A stretch of 63,320 nt of DNA from Planctomycetota bacterium (GTDB taxonomy: Bacteria > Planctomycetota > Planctomycetia > Pirellulales > PLA5), in NCBI GenBank assembly GCA_003576845.1, contig QEVJ01000012.1, forward strand, positions 1 through 63,320. Direction: 5' to 3'. Of the stretch, positions 42,411 to 51,641 are shown piece after piece. Under the pieces are notes generated by a model. The model was not told the DNA's origin, did not search any database, and saw only the letters and a program-made list of their open reading frames with translations. Both the position numbers and the translations under genes were made by a program. The first letter of the stretch is position 1; every line of letters starts with the position of its first letter.

Positions 42411-44019
42411 GGTCGAGCTCCTTCTCGATGGCGCCGCCGGGCTGTTTGGCCTTGGCGGCGATGGGTAGCGTCACGCAAACCGTCGAGCCGCGGCCGGGGC
42501 CGGCGCTCGTGGCTTCGATCTGGCCGTCGTGGTCCGAAACAATGCTGTACACGATCGACAGCCCCAGGCCGGTTCCTTGGCCACAGCGGCTGCGCGTGAA
42601 AAACGGCTCGAACAGGTGTTCGAGCACTTCCTCCGTCATCCCGCAGCCGTCGTCGGCTACGCGAATCTCCGCCTTGTCGCCGCGGCGGGCGAGCGTAATC
42701 GTTACATTGCCGCCCACGTCGACGCTATCGAGCGCGTTCGTCACGAGGTTCAGCACCACTTGCTTGAGTTGCTGGGCGTTCACCGCCGCGACCACGGGCA
42801 AGCCTTCGGCGAGCACGACTCGCTTTTCCTTGTACTTACCCAGGTGCTGCACCATTTCGAGCACCGACTGCACCAGCCCGCGCAAATCGGTGGGAACGCG
42901 CTTCACTTCCCCCATCCGCGAGAAGTCCAGTAGCTTTTCGGTGATCTCTTTGCAGCGAAACGCCTGGTCCTGAATCATCCGCAAGTAGTTGTCGATCACT
43001 TTGTGCCGCTCGTCGCCCAAATCGAGCGCCGAAGCGACGCGATTCTGCAGCGACTCGGCGCACATCGCGATCGAGGCCAGCGGGTTGTTGATTTCGTGCG
43101 CCACGCCGGCCGCGAGAAACCCGACGCTGGCGAGCTGCTCGCTGCGGACGACTTGCTTCGTGCGGACCTGCACTTGCCGGTCGAGATCGTCGCGGATGGT
43201 CTGAAACCGCTCGGTCATCTGGTTCATCGCGCCGGCCAGCTCCGACATTTCGTCGTGCGTGTCGATCGCGATGCGGTGGTCGAAGTCGCCCGCCGCGACG
43301 AGCCGCGAGCCTTTGATCAGCACCCGCAACGGGCGGAAGACCCACGTGTAGAAGAGTTTCAACAGCAGAGCGAGCATGACCAGCGCCAAAGAACCCGTCA
43401 CCCACACCATGCCGATTAGCGCCCGGTATTGCACCCGCACCTCATTGCGCAGGTCCCACATTTTTTGATGCATGTATCCGGGCAGGGCAACCGAGAGCTG
43501 CTGCAATCGCTCCAACTCGTCCGTTAGCTCAGCGATACGCGAACTGTCGAACACCCACGTGTACTCGCGCTCGTCGGTCGCACGGATCCGGGCGAGCACC
43601 GCCTTGATATCCGCCGCCGTCTGTCTTTCGTGCGAGCTGTCGTCCGTCGCGATGTCGCGATAATCGCTCTCGTCGTTGCGCTGAAGCTGGTAACGATATA
43701 GATTGAACGAATCCTCGACGATGTCCAATTGCCAGCGGAACTCATCCCGAATTCGGGCCAGATCGCGGCGCGGCTCGTCGATCGGCCGCTGAGGCCAATT
43801 TGTCGCCCGGGCTTCGCTCAGTGTCACGCGGAGATTGCTCACTTCGAGACTAAGCTGCGTGGCCAGCGGAAGCTCCGTCGCGCGGAGTTCCAGGCTCCGC
43901 ACCAGATCGCGATAGCGGTAGGCGCCCACCGCGCCGGCGATGAACAACACGCTCACCATCACGACCAACAGCGCGATGCCGACGAGCAGCTTGTTGCGAA
44001 TTGGCCATTTGGAGAGCAC
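42391..44019 (-). CDS. Membrane sensor histidine kinase (HAMP, HisKA, HATPase)
   Basis: A 542-residue kinase. The GTG at 44019 has AAGGAGG six bases upstream; a longer frame to 44190 begins in unlikely sequence. Helix 1 is KLLVGIALLVVMVSVLFIAG, then about 190 residues of extracytoplasmic sensor, helix 2 (ALIGMVWVTGSLALVMLALL), HAMP, and a HisKA domain with the phospho-acceptor His in AAGVAHEINNPLASI near residue 305. The ATPase shows VVLNLVTNALDSV (N box), DDGCGM (G1) and GTGLGLSIV (G2). It phosphorylates the adjacent sigma-54 regulator, with which it overlaps by 20 bases. The sensor part has no recognisable ligand domain; it is alpha-helical in character. Confidence 0.92.
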   Translation of the reverse strand: MLSKWPIRNKLLVGIALLVVMVSVLFIAGAVGAYRYRDLVRSLELRATELPLATQLSLEVSNLRVTLSEARATNWPQRPIDEPRRDLARIRDEFRWQLDIVEDSFNLYRYQLQRNDESDYRDIATDDSSHERQTAADIKAVLARIRATDEREYTWVFDSSRIAELTDELERLQQLSVALPGYMHQKMWDLRNEVRVQYRALIGMVWVTGSLALVMLALLLKLFYTWVFRPLRVLIKGSRLVAAGDFDHRIAIDTHDEMSELAGAMNQMTERFQTIRDDLDRQVQVRTKQVVRSEQLASVGFLAAGVAHEINNPLASIAMCAESLQNRVASALDLGDERHKVIDNYLRMIQDQAFRCKEITEKLLDFSRMGEVKRVPTDLRGLVQSVLEMVQHLGKYKEKRVVLAEGLPVVAAVNAQQLKQVVLNLVTNALDSVDVGGNVTITLARRGDKAEIRVADDGCGMTEEVLEHLFEPFFTRSRCGQGTGLGLSIVYSIVSDHDGQIEATSAGPGRGSTVCVTLPIAAKAKQPGGAIEKELDHRYQAA

Positions 44020-44186
44020 CGGCGACCTCCTTGTCGCACGCGGCATCAACACGCGATCGCGCGCTACGCCAGCAGTGCTGGCGCAAACTCGGTCCAGGGC
44101 GCGGAATCTCGCGCCCTGGAAATGTACCCGAGGGCCGCGAGACGATGCAACGCGAAATTGAGGCGCGATCCAATTTCGACCTACGG

Positions 44187-44924
44187 TCACGGTTCGCTCG
44201 CCGGGCGGATCACGCCGGGGGCGACGGGATTGTCTTGGCGAACCGACGCCGGATCGCTGGGCCAGACTCTCGGCTCCGCGAACGTGGCCGGTGACGACGG
44301 AGCCGCCGCGGGCGCTACGACCGTCGCAGAACTCGCCCCAAAGTCGCTTGGCGCTGAGGCGGGCCGAGCCGGAATTTCGCGGGCAATCCCGCTGGCCGGC
44401 GGGATTAAGAGGTCGACGCCGATGGGCAGCGCGCCGCTGGCCGGGAGTCTCTCGCAGTTCGCCTCGTGAATCTCTCGCGCCCGCCCGGCGTCGCCGAAAT
44501 AACGCTCCGCCAACGACGCCAGCGTGTCGCCGTCCTCGACGCGGTGCAGCCGACCGCCGCCGTGCTCCCCAAGCGGCCGTTCGCCGGTCCCGCCGTCAAT
44601 GGGCCAAGACGGCGGGGCGCTGAGCGGAATGCTCCCGATGGGACTCGACGTTGGCAACTCGGGAGGAACGTTCGAGTTCGACCCGAGCGACGCACGCGGC
44701 GCTGCGGGGCGACTTGCGGCGAACTCCGCGACGTGCGGAGACGCGGTCTCGGATCGCGCCGGACCCGAAACGATCCGCGGCCCCTCAATCCGGTGCGCGA
44801 ACGGGGCGGGGGTTGGCGCCAGAGACTCCGCGGTCGCGCCCGGCGGTTTGCGGAACAGCGACGCGGCACATATCCCGCCCGTCAGCACGACGGCAAACAG
44901 CAACACCTTGGAACTCGACGACAT
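44187..44924 (-). CDS. LysM-domain protein with proline-rich linkers
   Basis: A 245-residue protein. ATG 44924 (AAGGGGA upstream) opens SSSSKVLLFAVVLTGGICAA, a signal peptide or membrane anchor. Proline/serine-rich sequence follows to about residue 130. One LysM domain is visible: HRVEDGDTLASLAERYFGDA then IHEANCERLPA and GVDLLIPP, the usual GD(T)L(x)I-like and terminal-valine blocks, expected to bind peptidoglycan or chitin-like sugars. The C-terminal 60 residues are again Pro/Ala-rich and end with PVAPGVIRPASEP. It lies 167 bases upstream of the kinase gene on the same strand, so co-transcription is possible but not required. Confidence 0.8.
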   Translation of the reverse strand: MSSSSKVLLFAVVLTGGICAASLFRKPPGATAESLAPTPAPFAHRIEGPRIVSGPARSETASPHVAEFAASRPAAPRASLGSNSNVPPELPTSSPIGSIPLSAPPSWPIDGGTGERPLGEHGGGRLHRVEDGDTLASLAERYFGDAGRAREIHEANCERLPASGALPIGVDLLIPPASGIAREIPARPASAPSDFGASSATVVAPAAAPSSPATFAEPRVWPSDPASVRQDNPVAPGVIRPASEP

Positions 44925-45143
44925 GGCAAATCCCCTTTCCGAAGAAAGCGGCAGCCATGCCGCGAAAACTCGCGTCCTTGGGCGCGCGTTGCGCCTTCCA
45001 TCGGATTCGGCAACGCGGCCGCAGGAAATCCAATCGGCGCAAAGCTTGCCGCACAGGCTACGCAAGCGAAAGAGTCGACGGCAATGGTTGCCGATTGCGC
45101 AAGGCTTTTCGGTAGAATCGCCGGCGGGCGACGAGCAGCGGCA

Positions 45144-46343
45144 TCACGCCGTCGACCTGGCCGCTTCGTTCTCGCCGACCTTATTGCCTCGCGCCCCGCC
45201 GTGGCGGCGAAACTGGCCCGGAGTCTGTCGCGTGAAGCGTTTGAACGCGACGGCCAGGTACTCCGCGTGGCGAAAACCGGTCCGCTGGGCGATCGTTTGC
45301 AGCGGCAAGCTCGTTTCGACCAACAACTGTTTGACGCGGTCCATGCGCAGCCGCTCGATTTCCTGATGCGGCGTGCGGCCGATGAGCCGTTGAAACCGAT
45401 CTTCGAGCGCCCGCCGCGAGAGCGACACCTGTTTGAGCACGTCGCCCACGTTGATCCCGTCGAAGGCGTGTTGGCGAATGAATCGCATCGCCTTGACGAT
45501 GTCGGCGTCGTCGATGGCGAGGATGTCGGTCGAAGGACGTTCCGCGATCCCCAGCGGCGGAATCAAATGCGCGTCGGCCGGTACGTTCACGCCCGCCATC
45601 ATCGCGTCGAGCAATCGCGCCGCTTCGTAGCCCGTGCGCCGCGAGTCGGGAATGATGCTCGACATCGGCGGGGTCGAGAGATTGCAAATCCGCGCGTCGT
45701 TGTCGACGCCGACGACGGCCATTTCCTCCGGCACCGCGATGTCGAGCTCGCGGCAGGCATCCAGCACCTGCTGGCCCTTGATGTCGTAACAGGCCATGAT
45801 GCCGATCGGCCGCGGCAATTGCGACAGCCAGTTCATCAGCCGTTGCCGCTCGCGGTTCCACGAGAAGTCGTGGTCGAAGCGAGATTTCGAGTGATACTGA
45901 TGAAACGTCGCGCCGGCGGCCTTCACGCGGCACTCGAAATGCTCGCACCGCCACTGCGACCAGTTGAAGCCCTGTTCGCCGCAGAAGGCAAGGTGGCGAA
46001 ACCCGCGCTCGAGCAAATGCGCCGCGGCGAGATTGGCGATCGCCTCGTCGTGGGTTTCGACCCACGGAATGTCCGGCACGCGGCGGGCAGCGCTCACGTC
46101 CACAACGGGCAGGTTCGTGCGGCGAACCGCATTGGCGATCGCTTCGGTCTCGATGCGGACGATGATCCCGTCCCCCTGCCAGCTTTTGAGCCACGCCGGC
46201 GGGGCGGCGCCGCGCTCCTGCTCGGGCAGATAGATCGACCACGCCTCGTGCTCCCGCTGCCACGCGATGATGCCGTCGAGCAGGCCGCGGGCATAGGCGT
46301 TCGAGGTTTCGATGAGCAGAGCAACCGCCTTGCGACGCTTCAT
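45144..46343 (-). CDS. XylR-family transcriptional regulator (LacI-type sensor plus AraC HTH)
   Basis: A 399-residue regulator. Residues 1-270 form a LacI-type periplasmic-binding fold (VALLIETSNAYARGLLDGII; AHLLERGFRHLAFCGEQG; EEMAVVGVDNDARIC), which binds a sugar. Residues about 285-380 are two AraC helix-turn-helix motifs (VGDVLKQVSLSRRALEDRFQ and LQTIAQRTGFRHAEYLAVAF). This is the XylR pattern, where the sensor half is LacI-like and the DNA-binding half AraC-like. It is divergent from the secreted FG-GAP protein gene, with 248 bases between; regulation of that gene is therefore plausible (inference). The inducer cannot be named. Confidence 0.88.
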   Translation of the reverse strand: MKRRKAVALLIETSNAYARGLLDGIIAWQREHEAWSIYLPEQERGAAPPAWLKSWQGDGIIVRIETEAIANAVRRTNLPVVDVSAARRVPDIPWVETHDEAIANLAAAHLLERGFRHLAFCGEQGFNWSQWRCEHFECRVKAAGATFHQYHSKSRFDHDFSWNRERQRLMNWLSQLPRPIGIMACYDIKGQQVLDACRELDIAVPEEMAVVGVDNDARICNLSTPPMSSIIPDSRRTGYEAARLLDAMMAGVNVPADAHLIPPLGIAERPSTDILAIDDADIVKAMRFIRQHAFDGINVGDVLKQVSLSRRALEDRFQRLIGRTPHQEIERLRMDRVKQLLVETSLPLQTIAQRTGFRHAEYLAVAFKRFTRQTPGQFRRHGGARGNKVGENEAARSTA

Positions 46344-46591
46344 TTCTCTGTCCGGGTCGAGTAGCGCCGGTCGTGAAATTCATAAGTCGCCGGAGGACCC
46401 AACGCCGGGCCACCGTCTACTTTTATGGTAACTTATCTACGGGGCGGGTGGCACTCTCGCCGTAAAAAATCGCAGTCGCACTGCACAACTTTGCATCGCC
46501 CGCGATCTCCAAAGGGAGAATGCTAGGCACCGCCGCCGCTCGGCGGAATAATCGGCGAAATGCCGGCCCTATCCGCATGAAGGAACCACCG

Positions 46592-48412
46592 ATGAACACG
46601 CCGTCTCGTTCCATCCGCACGGCGGTCTGCTGGACCGCGATTGTCGCCTTGCTCGTCGCGACACCGATTGCCTCGAATGCAACCGCCGACGAACGAAAGC
46701 TGCACACGTTCGAACGCAAGCAGCTCACCGACGTCTATCTCTCCGAAGGCGCCAATGCCGGCGACATCAACGGCGACGGACACAGGGACGTCGTCTATGG
46801 GCCGTATTGGTTCGAAGGTCCGGATTTCACGAAGAAGCACGAGATTTATCCGCCCAAGCCGCAGCCGCGCGAGCGCTATGCGGACAACTTCTTCAATTGG
46901 GTCTACGACTTCAACGGCGACGGGCACAACGACGTGTTCGTGGTCGGTTTTCCCGCCACGCCGGCGTTCGTCTACGAGAATCCCGGCAAGGATGGCCGCG
47001 GCAAGCACTGGAAGAAACACCAGGTGTTCGATTCGGTGGCCAACGAGTCGCCGCACTTTACGAACCTCGTCGGCGACGAGCGCCCGGAGCTCGTCTGCAC
47101 ATTCGGCGGCACGTTCGGTTTTGCCACGATCGACTGGCGTCGGCCGCTCGAAACTTGGAAGTGGCATCGCATCTCGGAGGAAAAGGCCCCCGAGCAATTC
47201 GGCCACGGGCTCGGCGTCGGCGACGTCAACGGCGACGGAAAGCTCGACATCCTCACGGCGGCGGGTTGGTTCGAGCAGCCCGCCGAGTCGCCGGAGGACC
47301 GGCCGTGGGCATTCCACAAAGCGGCGTTCACGAATGCTTACGGCGGCGCAGAGATGTACGCCTACGACGTCGACGGCGACGGCGACAACGACGTGATAAC
47401 GAGCCTCGCGGCGCACGACTTTGGCCTCGCGTGGTACGAACAGCAAAAGAGCGGCGACGAAACGAAGTGGAAGATGCACCTCATTGTCGGCGCGCAGCCG
47501 GCCGAGAATCGCTACGGCGTCGTGTTCAGCGAGCCGCACTCCGTCGCATTGGTCGACATGGACGGCGACGGACTCAAGGACATCGTCACCGGCAAGACGT
47601 TCTATTCGCACCACAAACAAAGCCCGATGTGGGACGCCGGGGCCGTGGTGTATTGGTTCAAGCTCGTGCGAAACAAGGACGAGACGGGCGCCGTTTACCG
47701 TCCGAGCGGCAAGCCGAACGTCGATTGGATTCCCTACAAGATCGACGGCGAGGCGGGCATCGGCCGGCAAGTGAGCATCGCCGACGTCAACGGCGACAAA
47801 CTGCCGGACGTGGTCGTCGGCGGCATGGTCGGCGCACACGTGCTCGTGCAGCGCGCGGAGAACGTCAGCGAAGAGAAGTGGAAGGCGGCTCAGCCCAAGC
47901 CGTTCGACGGGGCGTCGCAACCCACGCTCAAACGCGGCCCGGCGTCGAACATCGACAAGTCGACCGGCAAAGTCGCCGGCGCAATCGAAGGCGAGGAGAT
48001 GACCGTCGTCAAAGCGTCGGCCGGCAAGGCGTCGGCGCAAGACATGGCCAGCTTCAAGCAGGACCGCTGGAGCGGCGGCAAGCAACTCTTCTGGATCGGC
48101 GCGAAACCCGGCGACACGCTTGAACTCGAATTCGAAGCTGCCGACAAGGGGCGTTATGAACTCCACGCGGCGATGACGATGGCCGGCGATTATGCCGCCG
48201 TCGAACTGGCGCTCGACGGAGAGAAGCTCACACCGCCGCTCGACCTGTATCACTATCCCGACGTCGTCACGACGGGCGCCGTCGTCCTCGCCGTCCGCGA
48301 ACTCGACGCGGGCAAGCACCGCTTGACGGTCAAAATCGCCGGCGCCAACCTCGCGGCCAAGAAGGCGTACATGTTCGGGTTGGATTATCTGGTTCTTTCC
48401 GCCGCGAAATAG
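46592..48412 (+). CDS. Secreted FG-GAP/VCBS-repeat protein
   Basis: A 606-residue exported protein. ATG 46592 has AAGGA seven bases upstream; the signal peptide is RTAVCWTAIVALLVATPIAS, cleaved near TADE. Six calcium-loop motifs of the DxDxDG type mark beta-propeller blades: DINGDGHRDVVYG, DFNGDGHNDVFVV, DVNGDGKLDILTA, DVDGDGDNDVITS, DMDGDGLKDIVTG and DVNGDKLPDVVVG. After residue about 470 a beta-sandwich follows (GDTLELEFEAADKGRYELHA to GLDYLVLSAAK), resembling a carbohydrate-binding module. It probably binds glycans at the surface. The divergent XylR-type regulator suggests sugar-dependent expression. Confidence 0.82.
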   Translation: MNTPSRSIRTAVCWTAIVALLVATPIASNATADERKLHTFERKQLTDVYLSEGANAGDINGDGHRDVVYGPYWFEGPDFTKKHEIYPPKPQPRERYADNFFNWVYDFNGDGHNDVFVVGFPATPAFVYENPGKDGRGKHWKKHQVFDSVANESPHFTNLVGDERPELVCTFGGTFGFATIDWRRPLETWKWHRISEEKAPEQFGHGLGVGDVNGDGKLDILTAAGWFEQPAESPEDRPWAFHKAAFTNAYGGAEMYAYDVDGDGDNDVITSLAAHDFGLAWYEQQKSGDETKWKMHLIVGAQPAENRYGVVFSEPHSVALVDMDGDGLKDIVTGKTFYSHHKQSPMWDAGAVVYWFKLVRNKDETGAVYRPSGKPNVDWIPYKIDGEAGIGRQVSIADVNGDKLPDVVVGGMVGAHVLVQRAENVSEEKWKAAQPKPFDGASQPTLKRGPASNIDKSTGKVAGAIEGEEMTVVKASAGKASAQDMASFKQDRWSGGKQLFWIGAKPGDTLELEFEAADKGRYELHAAMTMAGDYAAVELALDGEKLTPPLDLYHYPDVVTTGAVVLAVRELDAGKHRLTVKIAGANLAAKKAYMFGLDYLVLSAAK

Positions 48413-48442
48413 CGTCGTGCTGCGTTACGCCAACATCGCGCG

Positions 48443-49294
48443 CTAGCCAACCTTGCTTTGCACTTGCGATTCGCCGTCTTCCGCTTCGTCGTGCAACAGC
48501 AACGTCGCGCCGGACGGGGCGCGCCGCGCGGGAACGAATCCGCGCGTGCCGCCGACGAAGAACTCGCGGAACTTCGCCGCCGGTCCGCTCGGGAAATCGA
48601 CTGCCAGATAGTCGAGCACCTTGGTCCACGGCAATCCGCTGCGATAGATCAGCCGATACGCCGCCTTGATCTGGGCGATGGCTTCCGGCGAATACCCGGC
48701 ACGTTTGAGACCCACGCGATTGAGCCCGGCGATGGCCGTGCTCACGCCGTCGACCGTGACGAACGGCGGGATGTCGCGGGTGACGTGGGCCTGCCCGCCG
48801 ACCATGGCCAGCGTCCCGATGCGGCAAAACTGATGCACGCCCACCGCGCCGCTGACGTAAGCCCGATCGTTGACGGTCACGTGCCCCGCGAGCATCACGT
48901 TGTTCGCCACGATCACGTTGTCGCCCAAGCGGCAGTCGTGGGCCACGTGCGACGAGACCATCAGCAAACAGTTGTTGCCGATCGTCGTGTAATGGTGCGC
49001 GTCGAGCGGGCGGTGGATCGTCACGCTCTCGCGGATCACGTTGCCGTCCCCGATGACGACCCGCCCACAGTGCTCGGGAACGCGGAGGTGCTGCGGCAGC
49101 CCGCCGATCACGGCGTGCTCGAAGATGCGGTTGTTCGCGCCGAGCGACACGCCCGACTTGACGATCGCGTGGGCGGCCAGCTCGCAGTCGTCGCCGATCG
49201 CGACGTCGTCTTCGACGATGGCGAAGGGTCCGATCAGGACGTTTCGGCCCAGGCGCGCGTTGGGACTCACCGACGCAAGCGGATGGATTTGCAC
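48443..49294 (-). CDS. lpxA: Acyl-ACP--UDP-N-acetylglucosamine O-acyltransferase
   Basis: A 283-residue acyltransferase that starts lipid A synthesis by moving a 3-hydroxyacyl chain to UDP-GlcNAc. It is a left-handed beta-helix of hexapeptide repeats (SVSPNARLGRNVLIGPFAIV; IGDDCELAAHAIV). The catalytic His119 is in SSHVAHDC, and GGLPQHLRVPE is the substrate loop. The C-terminal helical part (GYSPEAIAQIKAAYRLIYRS) is typical. The GTG at 49294 was chosen for AAGGAG six bases upstream; a frame to 49606 is unlikely. It implies an outer membrane with lipid A. Other lpx genes are not in the window. It converges on the FG-GAP gene. Confidence 0.92.
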   Translation of the reverse strand: MQIHPLASVSPNARLGRNVLIGPFAIVEDDVAIGDDCELAAHAIVKSGVSLGANNRIFEHAVIGGLPQHLRVPEHCGRVVIGDGNVIRESVTIHRPLDAHHYTTIGNNCLLMVSSHVAHDCRLGDNVIVANNVMLAGHVTVNDRAYVSGAVGVHQFCRIGTLAMVGGQAHVTRDIPPFVTVDGVSTAIAGLNRVGLKRAGYSPEAIAQIKAAYRLIYRSGLPWTKVLDYLAVDFPSGPAAKFREFFVGGTRGFVPARRAPSGATLLLHDEAEDGESQVQSKVG

Positions 49295-49598
49295 CGTTGG
49301 CTCCTTCGCGGCGCGTGCTGGCGCGCGAACGATAGCAATGCAAGCGCGGCGTCGCGGACGGCGTCGCGCTTGAAAGAGGCCCCCCTCGCCGCAGTCGCCG
49401 CGATCGGCGGCAAGCGGCTCTTGAGATGCTATCGGATTGCCGAACGCGGCGAGTTGACCGATTGTTAGGGCAATGCCGGGCGATGCGGCCCGCCGCCCCG
49501 TCGCCCAGCCGGCGCCGACGCGACATTGCCGTTGGAAGCGGTGGGAACGGGCGGCTAAAATAACGCGGCACGCGAGGCGTTGTCGGCGCAAAGAATTC

Positions 49599-49692
49599 GG
49601 TGCCACTGCTGGCTTGTCCAGCAGTGCGTATTGCCGTTTGATCTTGCCTCCCGAATTGCACTGCTGGACAAGCCAGCAGTGGCGCCCACCCC
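49599..49692. repeat. Nested intergenic palindrome, family B copy 2
   Basis: CACTGCTGG-cttgt-CCAGCAGTG (49604-49626) is followed by its inverted copy (49659-49681), flanked by GGTG and its complement. It matches copy 1 at 3682-3775 in both arms, though the loop differs. It stands in the 463-base gap 49295-49757 upstream of the TPR-glycosyltransferase; the rest of that gap shows nothing I can name. Confidence 0.85.
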
Positions 49693-49757
49693 AATCAAGA
49701 TTTGTCGTGTACTAGCGTCTGCGACCGAACCCGCCGCGTTCGGTAGGAGCCACGAGC

Positions 49758-51593
49758 ATGGACGCGATTACTCGCCGACTCGCCGAGGCGCGCCGGGCAC
49801 TCGCCGCGGGGCGCGGTGAAGAGGCTCTAGCGATTGGCCGCGAACTGGTGCGGAAGCATCCCCAAAACGCCGCGGCATTGAACTTCGTGGGGCACGTGTA
49901 TTGCCTGGCGGGTAAGCACGCTCTCGCCATCCCCTTTCTACGGCGTGCCGTAGCGGCCGCGCCGGGCGACACGGCGATCGCCTTATCGCTCGGGCGCACG
50001 TTGGCAGAAGCCGGGCTCGTCGACGAGGCGTTCTCGGTCGTCGACCAGGCCGAGGTCTCTACCGCGTCGTCGCACCGGACGACTTTCGACGGGCAAATGC
50101 TGCTCGGCGATCTACATCGTCGCCGAGGCAGCCTGGCCGACGCGCTGGCGTGTTTCACGCGGGCACGCGAACTGGCCGCCAAACGCGCTCCCGGCGCGGT
50201 CGACTCGGACGTCCCGAACCACGACCGGGCAATCCAATTCGCCGCCGCAAGCAACAATGCCGCGAACGTGCTGTGCGAAGCGGGACGAATCGACGAAGCA
50301 CTCGACGAATACCGGCGCGCGATCGAGGCGTCGCCGCGGTTCGCCGATGCGTGGACGAATCTCGCGGCGATGCTGCTCGATCTGGACCTGTTCGCTGAGG
50401 CGGAGGCCGTGGCCCGGCGGGCCGTGAAACTCGATCCGCGACAAATCTCGGCCTGGATCACGTTCGGCAGCGCGCTCGCCGAACGAGGCGAATGGGCGGC
50501 GGCTCGCCGGGCGGGCGACGCCGCATTGATGGTTGACCCCTTGTCCAACGAAGCGCGTTACAACCGCAGCCTGGCCGGATTGGCCCTGGGCGACTGGACG
50601 GCGTGGGAAGATTATCGCCTGCGGCACGTCGTCGAACCGACGGTTAAAGTCGTCAGCGGGCTGCCGCGATGGCGCGGCGAATCGCTCGAAGGCAAAACCG
50701 TTCTCGTGCGCCGCGAACAAGGCATCGGAACGCAAATCATGTTCTCCGGATTCTTGCCCGCGCTGGCCAATCTTTCGGGCAGGGTGCTCGTGGAGTGCGA
50801 CGCGCGCTTGCGGCTGCTATTGTCGCGGACGCTGCCGGGAATCGACTTTGCGCCGAGTGCCGAGATATTCTCGACGAACCTTGAGGGCGGCGCTTCGCCG
50901 AAGCGAACCGAAGCGGTCGAATGGCTCGCACCGAAGCCTGAAGTGGAAGTTGCCATCGGCGATTTGCCCGGCATGGCGCGGCGAGGCAATGGCGGCCGCT
51001 CGTGGAGCGACCGCGTGCTGCCGCCGCGATTGTGTCCGGATGCGCTGCTCGTGAAGAAGTGGAGCGAACGCCTCGCGCGGCTCGGCGGCGGATTGCACGT
51101 CGGCGTGTCGTGGCGCGGCGGCGGCACGTCGAGCGCGCGGCAAAAACGATCGACCACGCTCGACGCCTGGTCGCCCGTGTTCGAAACGGCCGGCGTCGAT
51201 TTCGTGTCGCTTCAGTACGGCGACGTCGACGGCGAGCTTGCGGAACACGAGCAATCCGGCGGCGTTCGATTGCACCGCTGGGACGATTTCGATCCGCGCG
51301 ACGATCTCGACGACCTGGCGGCGCTCGTTGCGGCCCTCGACCTCGTGATATCCGTGGACAATTCGACGGTGCACCTCGCCGGAGCGGTCGGGGCACCCGT
51401 TTGGGTCCTGCTGCCGCACGCCGCCGACTGGCGGTGGCTCGTCGGCCGAAGCGATTCGCCGTGGTATCCGTCGGCGGAACTCTTTCGGCCGAAGCAGCAC
51501 TATGAAAGTTGGCCGGATATCTTCGCCCTTGCCGGCCGGAGATTGCGGCAACTCGTGAGCGAGCGCCACCGCGGAAACGCTCAAGCCGGATAA
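49758..51593 (+). CDS. TPR protein fused to a GT9-like glycosyltransferase domain
   Basis: A 611-residue, cytosolic protein. ATG 49758 has GGAG eight bases upstream. The N-terminal half (about 1-265) is tetratricopeptide repeats: ALAIGRELVRKHPQNAAALNFVGHVY, ALDEYRRAIEASPRFADAWTNLA and AEAVARRAVKLDPRQISAWI (shown in part). The C-terminal half resembles heptosyltransferase-like GT9 folds: SLEGKTVLVRREQGIGTQIM, VGVSWRGGG and ISVDNSTVHLAGAVGAPVWV, the nucleotide-sugar binding block. TPR-GT fusions are often involved in glycosylation of proteins or surface sugars (family knowledge). Which substrate it uses is unknown. Confidence 0.8.
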   Translation: MDAITRRLAEARRALAAGRGEEALAIGRELVRKHPQNAAALNFVGHVYCLAGKHALAIPFLRRAVAAAPGDTAIALSLGRTLAEAGLVDEAFSVVDQAEVSTASSHRTTFDGQMLLGDLHRRRGSLADALACFTRARELAAKRAPGAVDSDVPNHDRAIQFAAASNNAANVLCEAGRIDEALDEYRRAIEASPRFADAWTNLAAMLLDLDLFAEAEAVARRAVKLDPRQISAWITFGSALAERGEWAAARRAGDAALMVDPLSNEARYNRSLAGLALGDWTAWEDYRLRHVVEPTVKVVSGLPRWRGESLEGKTVLVRREQGIGTQIMFSGFLPALANLSGRVLVECDARLRLLLSRTLPGIDFAPSAEIFSTNLEGGASPKRTEAVEWLAPKPEVEVAIGDLPGMARRGNGGRSWSDRVLPPRLCPDALLVKKWSERLARLGGGLHVGVSWRGGGTSSARQKRSTTLDAWSPVFETAGVDFVSLQYGDVDGELAEHEQSGGVRLHRWDDFDPRDDLDDLAALVAALDLVISVDNSTVHLAGAVGAPVWVLLPHAADWRWLVGRSDSPWYPSAELFRPKQHYESWPDIFALAGRRLRQLVSERHRGNAQAG

Positions 51594-51641
51594 AGCCGTT
51601 CGTCCCGGCGACCAAAGGGCAGATTCAGCCATCCGCAGAGG

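Noticed and set aside
46523-48319. 598-codon minus-strand frame opposite the FG-GAP protein
   Set aside because: The calcium-loop motifs on the + strand are unambiguous; the antisense product is low complexity.
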